This document shows positions 1-8,955 of a stretch of DNA of 24,141 bases, in pieces. Where the stretch lies: positions 1 through 24,141 of the forward strand of contig JAZOUD010000062.1 in assembly GCA_045658005.1 (NCBI GenBank), read 5' to 3'. A model generated the notes under the pieces. That model was given only the letters and a program-made list of their open reading frames with translations, did no database searches and was not told the DNA's origin. The number at the start of each line of letters is the position of its first letter. The stretch's first letter is position 1. This DNA is from UBA2862 sp045658005. GTDB taxonomy: Bacteria; Bacillota; Clostridia; Christensenellales; Aristaeellaceae. The translations under genes were made by a program, and so were the position numbers.

Positions 1-2
1 AC

Positions 3-1083
3 GTCCTCGCCGTGCAGATACGCCTTCACCTTGTCCTCGATGGGATCGTACAGGTCGGGCTTCACGCCGATGTACTTGCAGGCCTCGTAGACCACCGGGA
101 CCACGTCGCCGTGGATGGCCGCCACGTGGTGGATGTAGGGGCCCTCGACCACCTTCGCCTCCAGGCGCTTGAGGTTGTTGACCTCGACCCACACATAGGT
201 GCCGCGGGTCCAGGGGCCGTCGATGCCCCGGGCGTGGCCCAGCAGTATCGAATACTCGCCGTCGTCGCCGTCGAAGCGCACCAGGCTCATGGGACCGTGC
301 TTGGCCTCGGCGGACACCGCGCCGTTCTGGGGGAAGGCCACCGGCACGCAGATGCTGGGCTTCTCCTTCGCAACGCTGATCGGCCAGGGGCCGCAGTGCT
401 GCAGCAGCTCGCCGTTGTCGTTGTCGGGATGGCGCACGGTCCAGCCGCTGAACATGACCCGGCGCTCGCCCATGGCGGCCGCCTCGGCGATCAGCTGGGA
501 AATCGCGCCATGGATGTCGGTCTCGCAGATCACCGGGATGCCCTCTTCGTTGAGCAGCGCGTTGGCGGCGCAGGGCATGATGTGGATTTCATCCTGGAGG
601 GCGTTCCAGCACTGGATGGCGATGGCGTTGCAGCCGTACTTTTCCGCCAGGCTCTTCATGGCCACCTTCAGCGCGGCGACCTCGGTGAGGCCGGCCTCGT
701 CGATAGAGCAGGTCATGTTCTCGTGGCAGTAGTCCACCACCTTCTGCACCTCAGTCTTTTCCGCCTTCCACTTGCGCATTTCGGCGTACAGCTCCGGCAG
801 CGGGATCGGCGCCAGCTGGATGTTGAACTTCTCCAGCAGCTCGCCCTCGTTGCACATGGTGCTCCAGAAGTCGAAGGGTCGCGGGCCGATCTGCAGGATG
901 CGGGTGCTGCGGAACACCTTGACCAAACAGCAGGCCCTCGTCGTTCACGTCGTCGATGTCTACGAAGTCGATGTTCAATTCCCGCAGGCGATTCGCGGTA
1001 AGCTTGCGGTATTCCAGCGCGGCCGGCGCGCTGAATATGGCGCGCCGTGTCGGCGCATAGCCCAATTTGATGTGTGCAGTCAT
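3..1083 (-). pseudogene. L-fucose/L-arabinose isomerase-like protein, internal deletion with frameshift, C-terminus off window
   Basis: Members of this family interconvert aldoses and ketoses (L-fucose or L-arabinose type) in the cytoplasm as the first step of sugar catabolism. The ATG at 1083 has a TAGGAG site 10 nt upstream. The first frame opens with the family-like segment KLGYAPTRRAIFSAP and runs to DDVNDEGLL near 928. From about 926 a second frame carries LVKVFRSTRILQIGPRPFDF, CNEGELLEKF and the rest of the C-terminal domain without a stop to the left edge. In relatives as I remember them, about 95-100 residues, including a PHCNFG-type segment, lie between these two parts. They are missing here, so this is a deletion of roughly 300 bp that also shifts frame, not a one-base slip. 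It lies 33 bp downstream of the FGGY kinase, as expected for an isomerase/kinase pair. The family call is firm; whether the lesion is biological or an assembly error cannot be told. Confidence 0.8.
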
Positions 1084-1116
1084 CCTATCATTTCTCCTAT
1101 TTTGCTTTTGTCAGTT

Positions 1117-2562
1117 TCAGCGTAGCCTCGCGCATTCGATCGCTCTACGCCAAGCTGCCCGCAGGTTTTCGCGCTCCCCGGCGGACATGCGCGGCGCACA
1201 GCGGTTCTCATCGCCCTGTCGGGCGGGGATGTCGTCGAAGGATCGATAGACCCCCGTGGCCAGGCCGGCCATCCACGCCGCGCCCAGCGCCGACAGCTCG
1301 CTGAAGCGGGCGCAGCGCAGCTCGCAATCCGCCAGGTCCGCCTGGAGCTGCATGAGCAGCGTGTTTTTGCTGCCGCCGCCGTCGGCCATCAGCGCGGCGA
1401 TCGGGAATCCCGTCTCGGCCCGGATCGCCTCGATCACGTCGGCGGGGCGCTGGGCCATGCCCTCCAGCGCCGCCCGCGCCACGTGGGCCCGGGTGACGCC
1501 CCGGGTCATGCCCCGGATCAACGCGGTCGCCCCCGTGTCGAAGAACGGCGCGCCGAGTCCCGCCAGCGCCGGCACCAGCTGCACGCCCAGGGCGTCCGGC
1601 ACGGTCCTCGCCAGGGCCTCGATCTCTCCCGGGTCCCTGAACAGCTGCAGGCCCTCGCACAGCCAGGTCAGCGTGTCGCCGGAGCAGGTGATGTTCCCCT
1701 CCAGCTCATAGGCGGTGCGCCCGCCAAAGCACCAGGCGACCGCGGCGGTCAGCCCGCCCTTCGGGATCGCGACGCGCTCCCCCAGGTTCACCATCACGGA
1801 TGTGCCCGTGCCATAGCTGATCTTGGCCATTCCCGGCGCGTGGCAGCCCTGTCCGAACAGGGTGGCGAAGCTGTCCCCCAGCACGCCGGTAATGGGCATG
1901 CCCCGATAACTGCCGAAATCCCCGTCGCAGGGCAGAATATCAGCCGTCAACGCCCAGGGAATGCCAAAGAGCGACAGCAGTTCCTCCGACCAGGCCAGCG
2001 CGTGAATGTCCATCAGCTGTGTCCGGCTGGCGTTGGAGACGTCCGATACGTGTTTTCCGCCAAGCCGGAAGCACAGAAAGCTCTCCATCGTGCCCATGCA
2101 CAGCTCCCCCGCCTCCGCGCGGCGGCGCAGCGACGGATCCTCCCGCAGCAGAACGCCGATCTTCGATGCGGGCAGGTAGGGCGAGAGGTCGCTGCCCGTC
2201 AGCTTCCGCACCCGCGCGCCGTAATCGCCCAGCTGCGCGCACAGCGCCTCCCCGCGGGTGTCCTGCCACACCACGGCGCGGCAGACCGGTTCGCCCGTGC
2301 CGCGATCCCACAGCACGGCGGTTTCCCGCTGGTTCGTGAGGGCCAGCGCGGCCAGTTGTTCAGGCGCTATCCCTTCGGTCACCTCGTCGATGATGGCGAC
2401 GACATTGCGCAGGATCTCCCCGGCGTCCTGCTCCACGCGCCCCGGCACCGGATAGAGAATCCTGTGGGGCCGGGATGCCCGGCGGGCGATCTCGCCCCGT
2501 TCATCCACCAGAAACGCCTTGCTGGCGGAGGTGGACTGGTCCACCGCGACGATGTACTTCAC
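1117..2562 (-). CDS. FGGY-family carbohydrate kinase (glycerol-kinase-like)
   Basis: ATP-dependent cytoplasmic kinase of a sugar, ketose or polyol, 481 residues, close to the usual 480-500. Visible family features are DQSTSASKA (residues 8-16), TNQRE (76-80), VVWQDTRG, GDSFATLFGQ with the expected catalytic Asp near residue 230, ISYGTGTSVM, and the C-terminal GAPFFDTGATALIRGMTRG and DGGGSKN motifs. The spacing and the GDSFA-type motif are closer to glycerol kinase than to xylulokinase. I chose the GTG at 2562 because AAGGGAG lies 8 nt upstream and its GTGA overlaps the stop of the preceding dehydrogenase by 4 bp, suggesting translational coupling. A longer start at 2619 would run deep into that gene. 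In context it should phosphorylate the product of the isomerase or of the dehydrogenase. The substrate cannot be read from the sequence. Confidence 0.9.
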   Translation of the reverse strand: MKYIVAVDQSTSASKAFLVDERGEIARRASRPHRILYPVPGRVEQDAGEILRNVVAIIDEVTEGIAPEQLAALALTNQRETAVLWDRGTGEPVCRAVVWQDTRGEALCAQLGDYGARVRKLTGSDLSPYLPASKIGVLLREDPSLRRRAEAGELCMGTMESFLCFRLGGKHVSDVSNASRTQLMDIHALAWSEELLSLFGIPWALTADILPCDGDFGSYRGMPITGVLGDSFATLFGQGCHAPGMAKISYGTGTSVMVNLGERVAIPKGGLTAAVAWCFGGRTAYELEGNITCSGDTLTWLCEGLQLFRDPGEIEALARTVPDALGVQLVPALAGLGAPFFDTGATALIRGMTRGVTRAHVARAALEGMAQRPADVIEAIRAETGFPIAALMADGGGSKNTLLMQLQADLADCELRCARFSELSALGAAWMAGLATGVYRSFDDIPARQGDENRCAPRMSAGERENLRAAWRRAIECARLR

Positions 2563-3923
2563 GCTTCCAACTCCCTTCGTATCACCTCCGCACCTTCCTC
2601 CAGACAGCCGATGTCCCACAGCAGGGACGTGGACAGGTAGCGATCCCGGATGTCCCGGGAGCAGATGAAGGCATCCAGGGCATCCGCGTTTGATATGCCG
2701 ATGTCAGAGGGCCGCATTGGCAGGCCGAGCCTTTCCATGCGGTCCTTCAGTTCCCGTGTATCGGGCAGCTCCCGGTCGATAACCGCGATGATTTCATCCC
2801 AATGGTCGATGATGCGCCGTGCCCGACACCGTCGCCCTTCTGGGTCGTTCCTCCCCTGTGCGCGCGCCTGAACGATCAACGGCTCCGCCGTCCTGCCAAA
2901 CACGCGTCGCAGATTGGCCTCCCAGGCCACTGCATCGAAAGCGGTGATGCCCGCCTCCACCTGTTCCATGACCGGGCACAGCGTTCGCAGCCATTCGTAA
3001 ACCGGCAGCGCCAGCATCGTGCCCACGCCCACCTGTAAGCCGTGGAGGTCATAGGGTCTTCCTCGCTCGAGCGCCATCATCTCCCAGATGTGAGAAAAGC
3101 AATGCTCCAGGCCCGAGGCTGGACGTGAGACCTGGGCAAAGGCCATGGCCACCCCGGCTCGCACCAGCCCCTCCGCCACCGCCCCGACGGCCTCCGGGTC
3201 CAGGGCCACGACGCCGTCCAGGTTCTCCATGACCTTACGCAGGGCTCCGCGCATCATGTCCGCCACCTGCTCGCAATAGTACTCGCCGTTCACAATGTGG
3301 CTGATGCGCCAGTCACAAATTGAAATGTACTTGGCAATCATGTCTCCCACTCCGGCCAGCAGCATGCGCTGTGGCGCGGCGGCCATGATTTCGGTGTCGC
3401 ACAGCACACCCGTCGGGCATGGGGTATAGATCGTCTTCTTGACGCCACCCACCTGCATGGCCCCGGAGTTGGACGCGAAGCCATCCATGGACGGGGCTGT
3501 GGCAACAATGGCCGTGGGCACACCGACAGCCCTGCCCATCAGCTTACAGAGGTCGTTGATCACACCGCCTCCCACACCCAGGATGCCGTCACAGGAAGGA
3601 TCATAGCGCATAGCGATGCTGCCCAACGCCCACTCGGCGGGCATCAGACGTTCACGGGTTTTAAACCGGCACAGCCCGTAGGGAATGCCGGAAGCCTCCA
3701 GCAAGGCGGCTGCCCTCACGCCTGCCGCTTCCCAGGTATTTGTATCACAGACGATCATCGGCTTCCCGCAGCCGATGGCCTCGAGCATCTCTGGAAGCGC
3801 CTCCAGCGCGTTCCGGCCAATCTTCAACCATCGCAGGCCGGTTTCATGGTGCCGACCGCAGGAGCAATCAAATCCCGAAGGGTTTAGCAGCGCGTCCGGG
3901 GCCATATTTGCAAAGTCATTCAT
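2559..3923 (-). CDS. AraM-type sn-glycerol-1-phosphate dehydrogenase family protein
   Basis: Belongs to the iron-containing-alcohol-dehydrogenase-like group with bacterial AraM and archaeal EgsA, which reduce dihydroxyacetone phosphate to sn-glycerol 1-phosphate with NAD(P)H. The 454-residue protein shows the dinucleotide-binding GVGGGVINDLCK (about 116-127), APSMDGFAS (143-151), and candidate metal ligands Asp194 (GVGD), His274/His278 (EHCFSH) and His294 (LHGLQVG). The start at 3923 lies 5 nt after the rhamnosidase stop with GGGGA 9 nt upstream; an in-frame ATG at 3953 would overlap that gene by 26 bp. In Bacillus subtilis araM sits in the L-arabinose operon beside an isomerase, a kinase and an ABC importer, the same company as here. 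Its role in sugar operons is not settled, and another polyol or sugar phosphate is possible. Family call strong, substrate uncertain. Confidence 0.88.
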   Translation of the reverse strand: MNDFANMAPDALLNPSGFDCSCGRHHETGLRWLKIGRNALEALPEMLEAIGCGKPMIVCDTNTWEAAGVRAAALLEASGIPYGLCRFKTRERLMPAEWALGSIAMRYDPSCDGILGVGGGVINDLCKLMGRAVGVPTAIVATAPSMDGFASNSGAMQVGGVKKTIYTPCPTGVLCDTEIMAAAPQRMLLAGVGDMIAKYISICDWRISHIVNGEYYCEQVADMMRGALRKVMENLDGVVALDPEAVGAVAEGLVRAGVAMAFAQVSRPASGLEHCFSHIWEMMALERGRPYDLHGLQVGVGTMLALPVYEWLRTLCPVMEQVEAGITAFDAVAWEANLRRVFGRTAEPLIVQARAQGRNDPEGRRCRARRIIDHWDEIIAVIDRELPDTRELKDRMERLGLPMRPSDIGISNADALDAFICSRDIRDRYLSTSLLWDIGCLEEGAEVIRRELEA

Positions 3924-3927
3924 GTTC

Positions 3928-6576
3928 TCAATTCCCCGCAAAGAGAAACTCATAGCAGCCGGAAGGCAACTCCGCCGTCAGGCAGGCATCTTGCTTCACA
4001 AAATCTGCGCCGTCAGCGCGGCGGACGTCGCCCACGCCCTCCAGCATCAGCGTCGCTGTGGCATTGAACGGCACGCTCACCCGCACGGACAAGTCCTCGT
4101 CCACATAGCGCCAAGCCGTCTCCACCCGCCCATAGGGCGTGTCCACCGCGCCGCGAGCAAAACCAAGGCGGCGATCCGGTTGTGGCCGCAACAGTATGTG
4201 GCGGTAGCCGGGAGCCTCCGGGTCTGCGTCGATGCCCAATACCGATTTAAACAGCCACTCGCCAATGGAGCCATAGGCGTAATGGTTGAATGAGTTCATG
4301 TCCGGGCTCCACATCGTGCCGTCGGGGCGAATACCGTCCCAGTGCTCCCAAATCGTGGTCGCACCCATCTTCACCTGGAAAAGCCAGGAAGGAAAGTCCT
4401 CCCTGAGCAGCAGGTCGTAGGCCGCTTGGGTATAACCATTATCCGCCAGCGTGTGTGTAAAGAAAGGCGTGCCCATGAAGCCAGTCACCAGGTGACCGTT
4501 TTCCTTCTCCAGCAGTCGCAGCAACGTCCTGGCTGTACGCGCGAGGTACTCCGGCGGCGCCAGGTGGAAGTGCAGCGCCAGGATGTGGGCGGTCTGGGTC
4601 TGCACGGTCATGTCCCCCTCGGGGGTGAAGAAGGTCCGTTGGAACCTGTCCACGATCTCATCGTACAGCGCGCCGTATTCCACGGCGTCGGCGTCCCTGT
4701 CCAGTATGCGGGCGATCCGGGCAAACAGCCCGGTGGAATAAGCATAGTAGGCTGTACACGTCAGGTCGTTGGGTGTCGCGCCGAAGTAACTACCGGGTTC
4801 GGCGTCCAGGGCCACCCAATCGCCGAATTGCAGCTTATAATTCCAAATGCAATCCACGGCGTGGGCCCGCATGAATTCGATCCAGCGCCGCATCGCGTCG
4901 TAATTCTCCTCCAGAATCTGCGCGTCCCCGTAGGCCAGGTACAGCGTCCAGGGGCATATGACGACGGCGTCCGCCCAAGCCGCCGCGGAGTGGGTACCCT
5001 GGCTGAGCAGCCAGTCCGTCTGCGTGCCCGCGAAAGGGGTGATTATGTCCGGCACCACATGCGAAACGCCGCCCTCGGGAGTTTGATCCGCCCGCACATC
5101 CTCCAGCCACTTGCGGTAGAAGGGATACACGTCCATCAGATAGGTGGCAGTGCGGCAGAAGATCTGGGCATCGCCGGTCCAGCCACAGCGCTCGTCCCGC
5201 TGGGGGCAGTCGGTGGGCACGTCCAGGAAGTTGTCCTTCATGCTCCACAGCGCGTTGTGGATCAGCTGGTTCACCAGCGGCACGCCGCACTCGAATTCCC
5301 CCGTGGCGCGCAGGTCGGAATGGACGACCCAGGCGGAGAAATCCTCCGTTGTCGCATCGTCGGGCCACTCCAAAAGCTGTGCGTAGCGAAAGCCGTAAAA
5401 TGTGAATTCCGGGTGGAAGCGCACAGCCTCGTCGTCCTTGCAGGTATAGCTCAATTCCTGCTTCGCTGTGCGCAGATTGGCAGTGTAGACATTGCCCTCG
5501 GCGTCCAGCGTCTCGAAGCATTTCAGCGAATAGGTCTTCCCCGACGCACCGCGCAGCTTGAATTCCGGCCAGCCGGTCAGGTTCTGGCCAAAGTCCACCA
5601 CCCGCTCGCCCTTGGGCGTCGTCAGGAGGCTTGTCGCAGGCAGTATCTGCGCGCAGCGCACTGTGCAGCCGGGCTGCGCCTTCAATACGCCAGTGTTGCC
5701 GTCCACGATGCCCACGGCGTGCCAATCAGACAGATCCGCCCCGGGCAGGCACCAGCCCGCGCGCTCCAGCCTGGCGTCGTAATGTTCACCATGATAGATT
5801 TCCGCGAAGGTTACTGGGCCGTCCGCGCCGAGCCAGCGCTCGTCACTGGCGACGACTTGCCGACGCCCGTCGGCGTAGTCGATAACCAGCTGTGCCAGGA
5901 AGGCCGTGCAATCGCCATAATTGTTTCGATTCAGCAGAAAGCCCATCTGCCCCTTGTACCAGCCCGCGCCAAGCATCGCGCCGAGAGCGTTTTCACCCTG
6001 GCGGAGCAGAGACTTTACATCATAGGTCTGGTAGAGGGCGTGGCGGTGATAGCTGGTCCAACCAGGGGCAAGCTGGTCGTTTCCGACACGCGTCCCATTC
6101 ATATACGCCACATAGACGCCCATCGCCGAGGCACACAGCCAGGCGGCGCGGACCTCGCCGGCAACCTCGAAGCCGCACCGCACCATGGTTCCCTTCGAGG
6201 CCTCCGGGCAGACCGGTACCTCGGCGGTCACGTACTTCGCCGCCCACTCCATGTCCATCAGGCCCGTGGTGAAGCGGACGGGTTGCGACCAGTCGCTGTC
6301 CGTTTCATCCGCCCAAACCCGAACGCGGGCAAGGTAAGTGCTGAGGGGCAAGGGTGCGAACGTCTGCGCCGCGACGTTCTGCGATTCCCCGGAGAGTATC
6401 TCGCCGCTATCAAAGAGAGCGCTTTCAAAGCCATCGTTGGCGGCGATTTGCAGCCGGTAGGCGGTCTGCCTCGCGTCCCGGACGTCTGATTCCAGCACCC
6501 AGGAGAAGCGGGGCGCTTCATCCAGGCCGATTGCCTCTGCGAAGTGGTTGACGGTCAGTCTTGCGATTTTCAGCAT
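3928..6576 (-). CDS. GH78 alpha-L-rhamnosidase, cytoplasmic
   Basis: Hydrolyses terminal alpha-L-rhamnose from pectic or other rhamnosides by inversion. The 882 residues are normal for the family. The N-terminal beta-domains include RFSWVLESDVRDARQTAYRL and the carbohydrate-binding-like stretch around GWTSYHRHALYQTYDV (173-187). The (alpha/alpha)6 domain begins near 430 and holds the family signature PTDCPQRDERCGWTGDAQ (454-471), including candidate catalytic Glu462 and Asp469. The late GSIGEWLF segment should supply the second catalytic Glu. No signal peptide is present (start MLKIARLTVNHF), so it should act on imported oligosaccharides. The ATG at 6576 has AGGAGGG 7 nt upstream. The stop falls 5 nt before the AraM start. 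The 84-bp gap upstream shows only weak short inverted repeats and no convincing promoter, so it probably belongs to the long operon. Confidence 0.93.
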   Translation of the reverse strand: MLKIARLTVNHFAEAIGLDEAPRFSWVLESDVRDARQTAYRLQIAANDGFESALFDSGEILSGESQNVAAQTFAPLPLSTYLARVRVWADETDSDWSQPVRFTTGLMDMEWAAKYVTAEVPVCPEASKGTMVRCGFEVAGEVRAAWLCASAMGVYVAYMNGTRVGNDQLAPGWTSYHRHALYQTYDVKSLLRQGENALGAMLGAGWYKGQMGFLLNRNNYGDCTAFLAQLVIDYADGRRQVVASDERWLGADGPVTFAEIYHGEHYDARLERAGWCLPGADLSDWHAVGIVDGNTGVLKAQPGCTVRCAQILPATSLLTTPKGERVVDFGQNLTGWPEFKLRGASGKTYSLKCFETLDAEGNVYTANLRTAKQELSYTCKDDEAVRFHPEFTFYGFRYAQLLEWPDDATTEDFSAWVVHSDLRATGEFECGVPLVNQLIHNALWSMKDNFLDVPTDCPQRDERCGWTGDAQIFCRTATYLMDVYPFYRKWLEDVRADQTPEGGVSHVVPDIITPFAGTQTDWLLSQGTHSAAAWADAVVICPWTLYLAYGDAQILEENYDAMRRWIEFMRAHAVDCIWNYKLQFGDWVALDAEPGSYFGATPNDLTCTAYYAYSTGLFARIARILDRDADAVEYGALYDEIVDRFQRTFFTPEGDMTVQTQTAHILALHFHLAPPEYLARTARTLLRLLEKENGHLVTGFMGTPFFTHTLADNGYTQAAYDLLLREDFPSWLFQVKMGATTIWEHWDGIRPDGTMWSPDMNSFNHYAYGSIGEWLFKSVLGIDADPEAPGYRHILLRPQPDRRLGFARGAVDTPYGRVETAWRYVDEDLSVRVSVPFNATATLMLEGVGDVRRADGADFVKQDACLTAELPSGCYEFLFAGN

Positions 6577-6660
6577 GGCTTTCGCCCTCCTGTTATTTGC
6601 TCTTCGGCTCTCGGGTCGAGTTCATGACTCGCATAGTCTGTGTACAAGCAGCGTCCAACG

Positions 6661-7491
6661 TTAATGCTGATCTCCAACGCTCTCCTTATTCCTCGGCAGT
6701 ATGCCCATGATCTGCCGGGTCTCGGCGGGTGTGGCAGTTTCCAACCCCATGGCTTGGATCAGCTTGGCCAGCCGTTCCACCACCTGCCAGTTGTACTGTG
6801 CGAATTGCCCGGGGGCGAGGTAGGCGCTGTCCTCAAAGCCGATGCGCACCACGCTGGCTCCCAACGCCATCGCCCCGGCCAGGAAATCCCAGTTATCCCG
6901 GCCATAGTGGGTCACGCCCCACCTGGCGTCGGCGGGGACGGCGCTGCGAAAGGCGGTCAGGCAGGTCATGTCCGGCTGCATGCCGCCCCTGTGCCCGAAC
7001 ACCAGGTTGTAGAAGATCGGACGACGGTAGGGCTGGGCCTGGGCGTCGCGCTCGATGTTGTAGATCATGCCGATGTCGAACACCTCGACCTCCGGGATAA
7101 TGCCCTGCCCGTAGGCGCACCGGGCGCAGTAGGCAATATCGGAATCGGTGTTCACATACAGCGATCCGTTCAGGTTGGTGCTGCCGCCGTTCAGCGACGC
7201 GCTCTCCACCCGCCAGTAATCCAGCGGATTGCAGCGCTCCCGGATGGTCATATCGGATACGCCGCCGGTGGAAGCCTGCACCACCACGTCGGTTCGGGCC
7301 AATATCTCCTCGAAGGTGGCGATGAACTCGGACGTATCCGGGGTCAGGCTGCCGTCGGGACGGCGGCAGTGCAGGTGGCACATGCCCGCGCCAAGGGCGA
7401 CGCTCCTTGCCACATCCTCCGCCAGCGCAGCGCGATTCACCGGCGTCCCGGCCTTCACTGGGGCCAGCGATATGATGATCTTACGGGACAT
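6661..7491 (-). CDS. BKACE family (DUF849) beta-keto acid cleavage enzyme
   Basis: BKACE enzymes are zinc-dependent TIM-barrel proteins that condense a beta-keto acid with acetyl-CoA and cleave it to acetoacetate and a new acyl-CoA; the prototype is 3-keto-5-aminohexanoate cleavage enzyme. The 276-residue protein has the zinc-binding HxH (His39 and His41 in HLHCRR), STGGVSDMTIRERCNPLDYW, FGHRGGMQPD, and VVRIGFED with Glu220 as the likely third zinc ligand. I chose the ATG at 7491, with GAGGGGG 7 nt upstream, just after the stop of the DUF1537 kinase gene; an earlier in-frame codon at 7524 lies inside that gene. The family is substrate-diverse. Sitting directly behind an acid-sugar kinase, it plausibly acts on a 3-oxo sugar acid or its phosphate, which is inference. 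Confidence 0.9.
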   Translation of the reverse strand: MSRKIIISLAPVKAGTPVNRAALAEDVARSVALGAGMCHLHCRRPDGSLTPDTSEFIATFEEILARTDVVVQASTGGVSDMTIRERCNPLDYWRVESASLNGGSTNLNGSLYVNTDSDIAYCARCAYGQGIIPEVEVFDIGMIYNIERDAQAQPYRRPIFYNLVFGHRGGMQPDMTCLTAFRSAVPADARWGVTHYGRDNWDFLAGAMALGASVVRIGFEDSAYLAPGQFAQYNWQVVERLAKLIQAMGLETATPAETRQIMGILPRNKESVGDQH

Positions 7492-7504
7492 GGTTTTACC
7501 CCCT

Positions 7505-8953
7505 CTATGCCAGCTTTTCGACAATAGTCCTTAAAGTGTCCGCGTTGCCCACATTCCCTGGAAAGATGACGTAGGACAGCCCCGGAAAGCGGCTCTCCGG
7601 ACCGGTGCGCCACACGGGGACCCCGGGCGCGGCCTGTCCCAGCACCGTGGCGCGGACCACGCCCAGCGCCTTGACGCCCACATCGCTGGACGTGATGCCG
7701 CCCTTGGCGATCAGGAATCGCGGGCGTACCGGCAGCGACGCCACCACGGCGGTCACCGCGTCTGAGATGCGCACCGATATGGCCAGCAGCGTCTCGGCAT
7801 CGGCGTCCTGCGGCGCGACAACGGTCCGGCTGGTGTACACCACGGCGTTGATCCCACTCTCGATGGCATTGCCCGCCGCCCGGGCGACGCGGTGCGTCTC
7901 CTGCTCCAGCCGGTCCGGGGATCGCCATTCGGAGACGTCAAATTCGATGAACTCCAGCGGAGCCGCGCTCCGCCGCAGGGAATCCAGCTGATCGGTGGTC
8001 TTTTTCACGTGCGAACCCACCAGCACCAGGCCGCCCCGGCCGTCCTGCGCCCCGGCGAGCTCCTCGCGCCCCAGCAGCGCCCGGTCGGACACATGCCCCA
8101 GCACCTTCGGCACGGCCGCGGCGCTGCGCAGCAGGTAACGCCTGCCGCGCTTTTCCAGCCTGGCCAGCAGCACTGCCAGGGCCTGCACGTCAGCCTCCTC
8201 CAGCGCGTCCGCGACGGCGTAGGTATAGCGCCCGCGGGCGAGCAGCCGCGCTTCGATCTCGTCAAAGCGCAGGCGCCGCAGCTGTTCGAGCCTTATGACC
8301 TCGACGCTGCCTGACGGAATCGTTCCTCCGGACTTTTCCTCGATATAGTCGGGCAGGAAGGAGTGGCGATAGCCAAAGGTGCCGTCCTTAGCAAACTCCG
8401 TCTGCGCCGCAGGCGTCAGCCATTCCCCCTCCCGCACGTAGTGGACGCCGTTCAACGTGAAGCGCCCTCCCTCGGCGAAAAAGGGACAGAGTATCTCCCC
8501 GTCCAGGGGCGTCTTTTCGGACAGGACCTCCTTCAAGGTCCGGGTCTCCAGCGGATAATGGCCCCGAAGCGTGGAATCGCCCCGGGAAATGACCGTCAGC
8601 TGTCGCCCCGTGGCCCCGGCGGCGCGAAGGGCGTTTTCGGCGATCTGCCGATGCACGGCCCCGGTCTTCGCCGCGCTGAAGCTCCGCGAATTGGTCAGGA
8701 CGAAAAACATGCGTTTGTCGCCGCCCAGCATGGCGCGCAGCGTCGCCTCGTCCCAGCGGGTGACAACCTCGATATCATGTACCGTCTGCACGCCGGTAGG
8801 GTCGTCGTCCAGCACGACGATCCGCTCGTTCGGATTGGGGCGCAGGGCGTTGTAGAGCCCCTCCAGCGCCTCTCGTGCGCCGTCGCGCCACAGCGCTTCG
8901 CATCCCGCAAAGGTCTCCCCGGCGTTCAAGCGCCTCAGTTCCCGCTCATCCAT
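7505..8953 (-). CDS. DUF1537 four-carbon acid sugar kinase family protein
   Basis: ATP-dependent kinase of the family that phosphorylates 3-oxo-tetronates, threonate, erythronate, 3-oxo-isoapionate and related acid sugars. Of 482 residues, the N-terminal substrate domain carries VVLDDDPTGVQTVHD (Asp49-51), FVLTNSRSF and SRGDSTLRGHYPLE. The C-terminal nucleotide-binding domain carries IAKGGITSSDVG and, near the end, PGLSYVIFPGNVG. The correct start is ATG 8953, 2 nt after the GH127 stop with GGAGGT 6 nt upstream; the longer open frame to 9604 is read-through inside GH127. It is followed within 14 bp by BKACE, and a racemase-like gene lies just before GH127, so at least one product of the imported glycan is probably an acid sugar. 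Exact substrate unknown. Confidence 0.9.
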   Translation of the reverse strand: MDERELRRLNAGETFAGCEALWRDGAREALEGLYNALRPNPNERIVVLDDDPTGVQTVHDIEVVTRWDEATLRAMLGGDKRMFFVLTNSRSFSAAKTGAVHRQIAENALRAAGATGRQLTVISRGDSTLRGHYPLETRTLKEVLSEKTPLDGEILCPFFAEGGRFTLNGVHYVREGEWLTPAAQTEFAKDGTFGYRHSFLPDYIEEKSGGTIPSGSVEVIRLEQLRRLRFDEIEARLLARGRYTYAVADALEEADVQALAVLLARLEKRGRRYLLRSAAAVPKVLGHVSDRALLGREELAGAQDGRGGLVLVGSHVKKTTDQLDSLRRSAAPLEFIEFDVSEWRSPDRLEQETHRVARAAGNAIESGINAVVYTSRTVVAPQDADAETLLAISVRISDAVTAVVASLPVRPRFLIAKGGITSSDVGVKALGVVRATVLGQAAPGVPVWRTGPESRFPGLSYVIFPGNVGNADTLRTIVEKLA

Positions 8954-8955
8954 GC

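Noticed and set aside
12..1001. 329-residue open frame on the + strand over the left edge
   Set aside because: Antisense to the broken isomerase, whose two frames give clear family motifs.
4342..6489. 715-residue open frame on the + strand
   Set aside because: Antisense to the GH78 gene, with low-complexity His/Val/Arg/Gly-rich translation and no family features; a GC-rich shadow.
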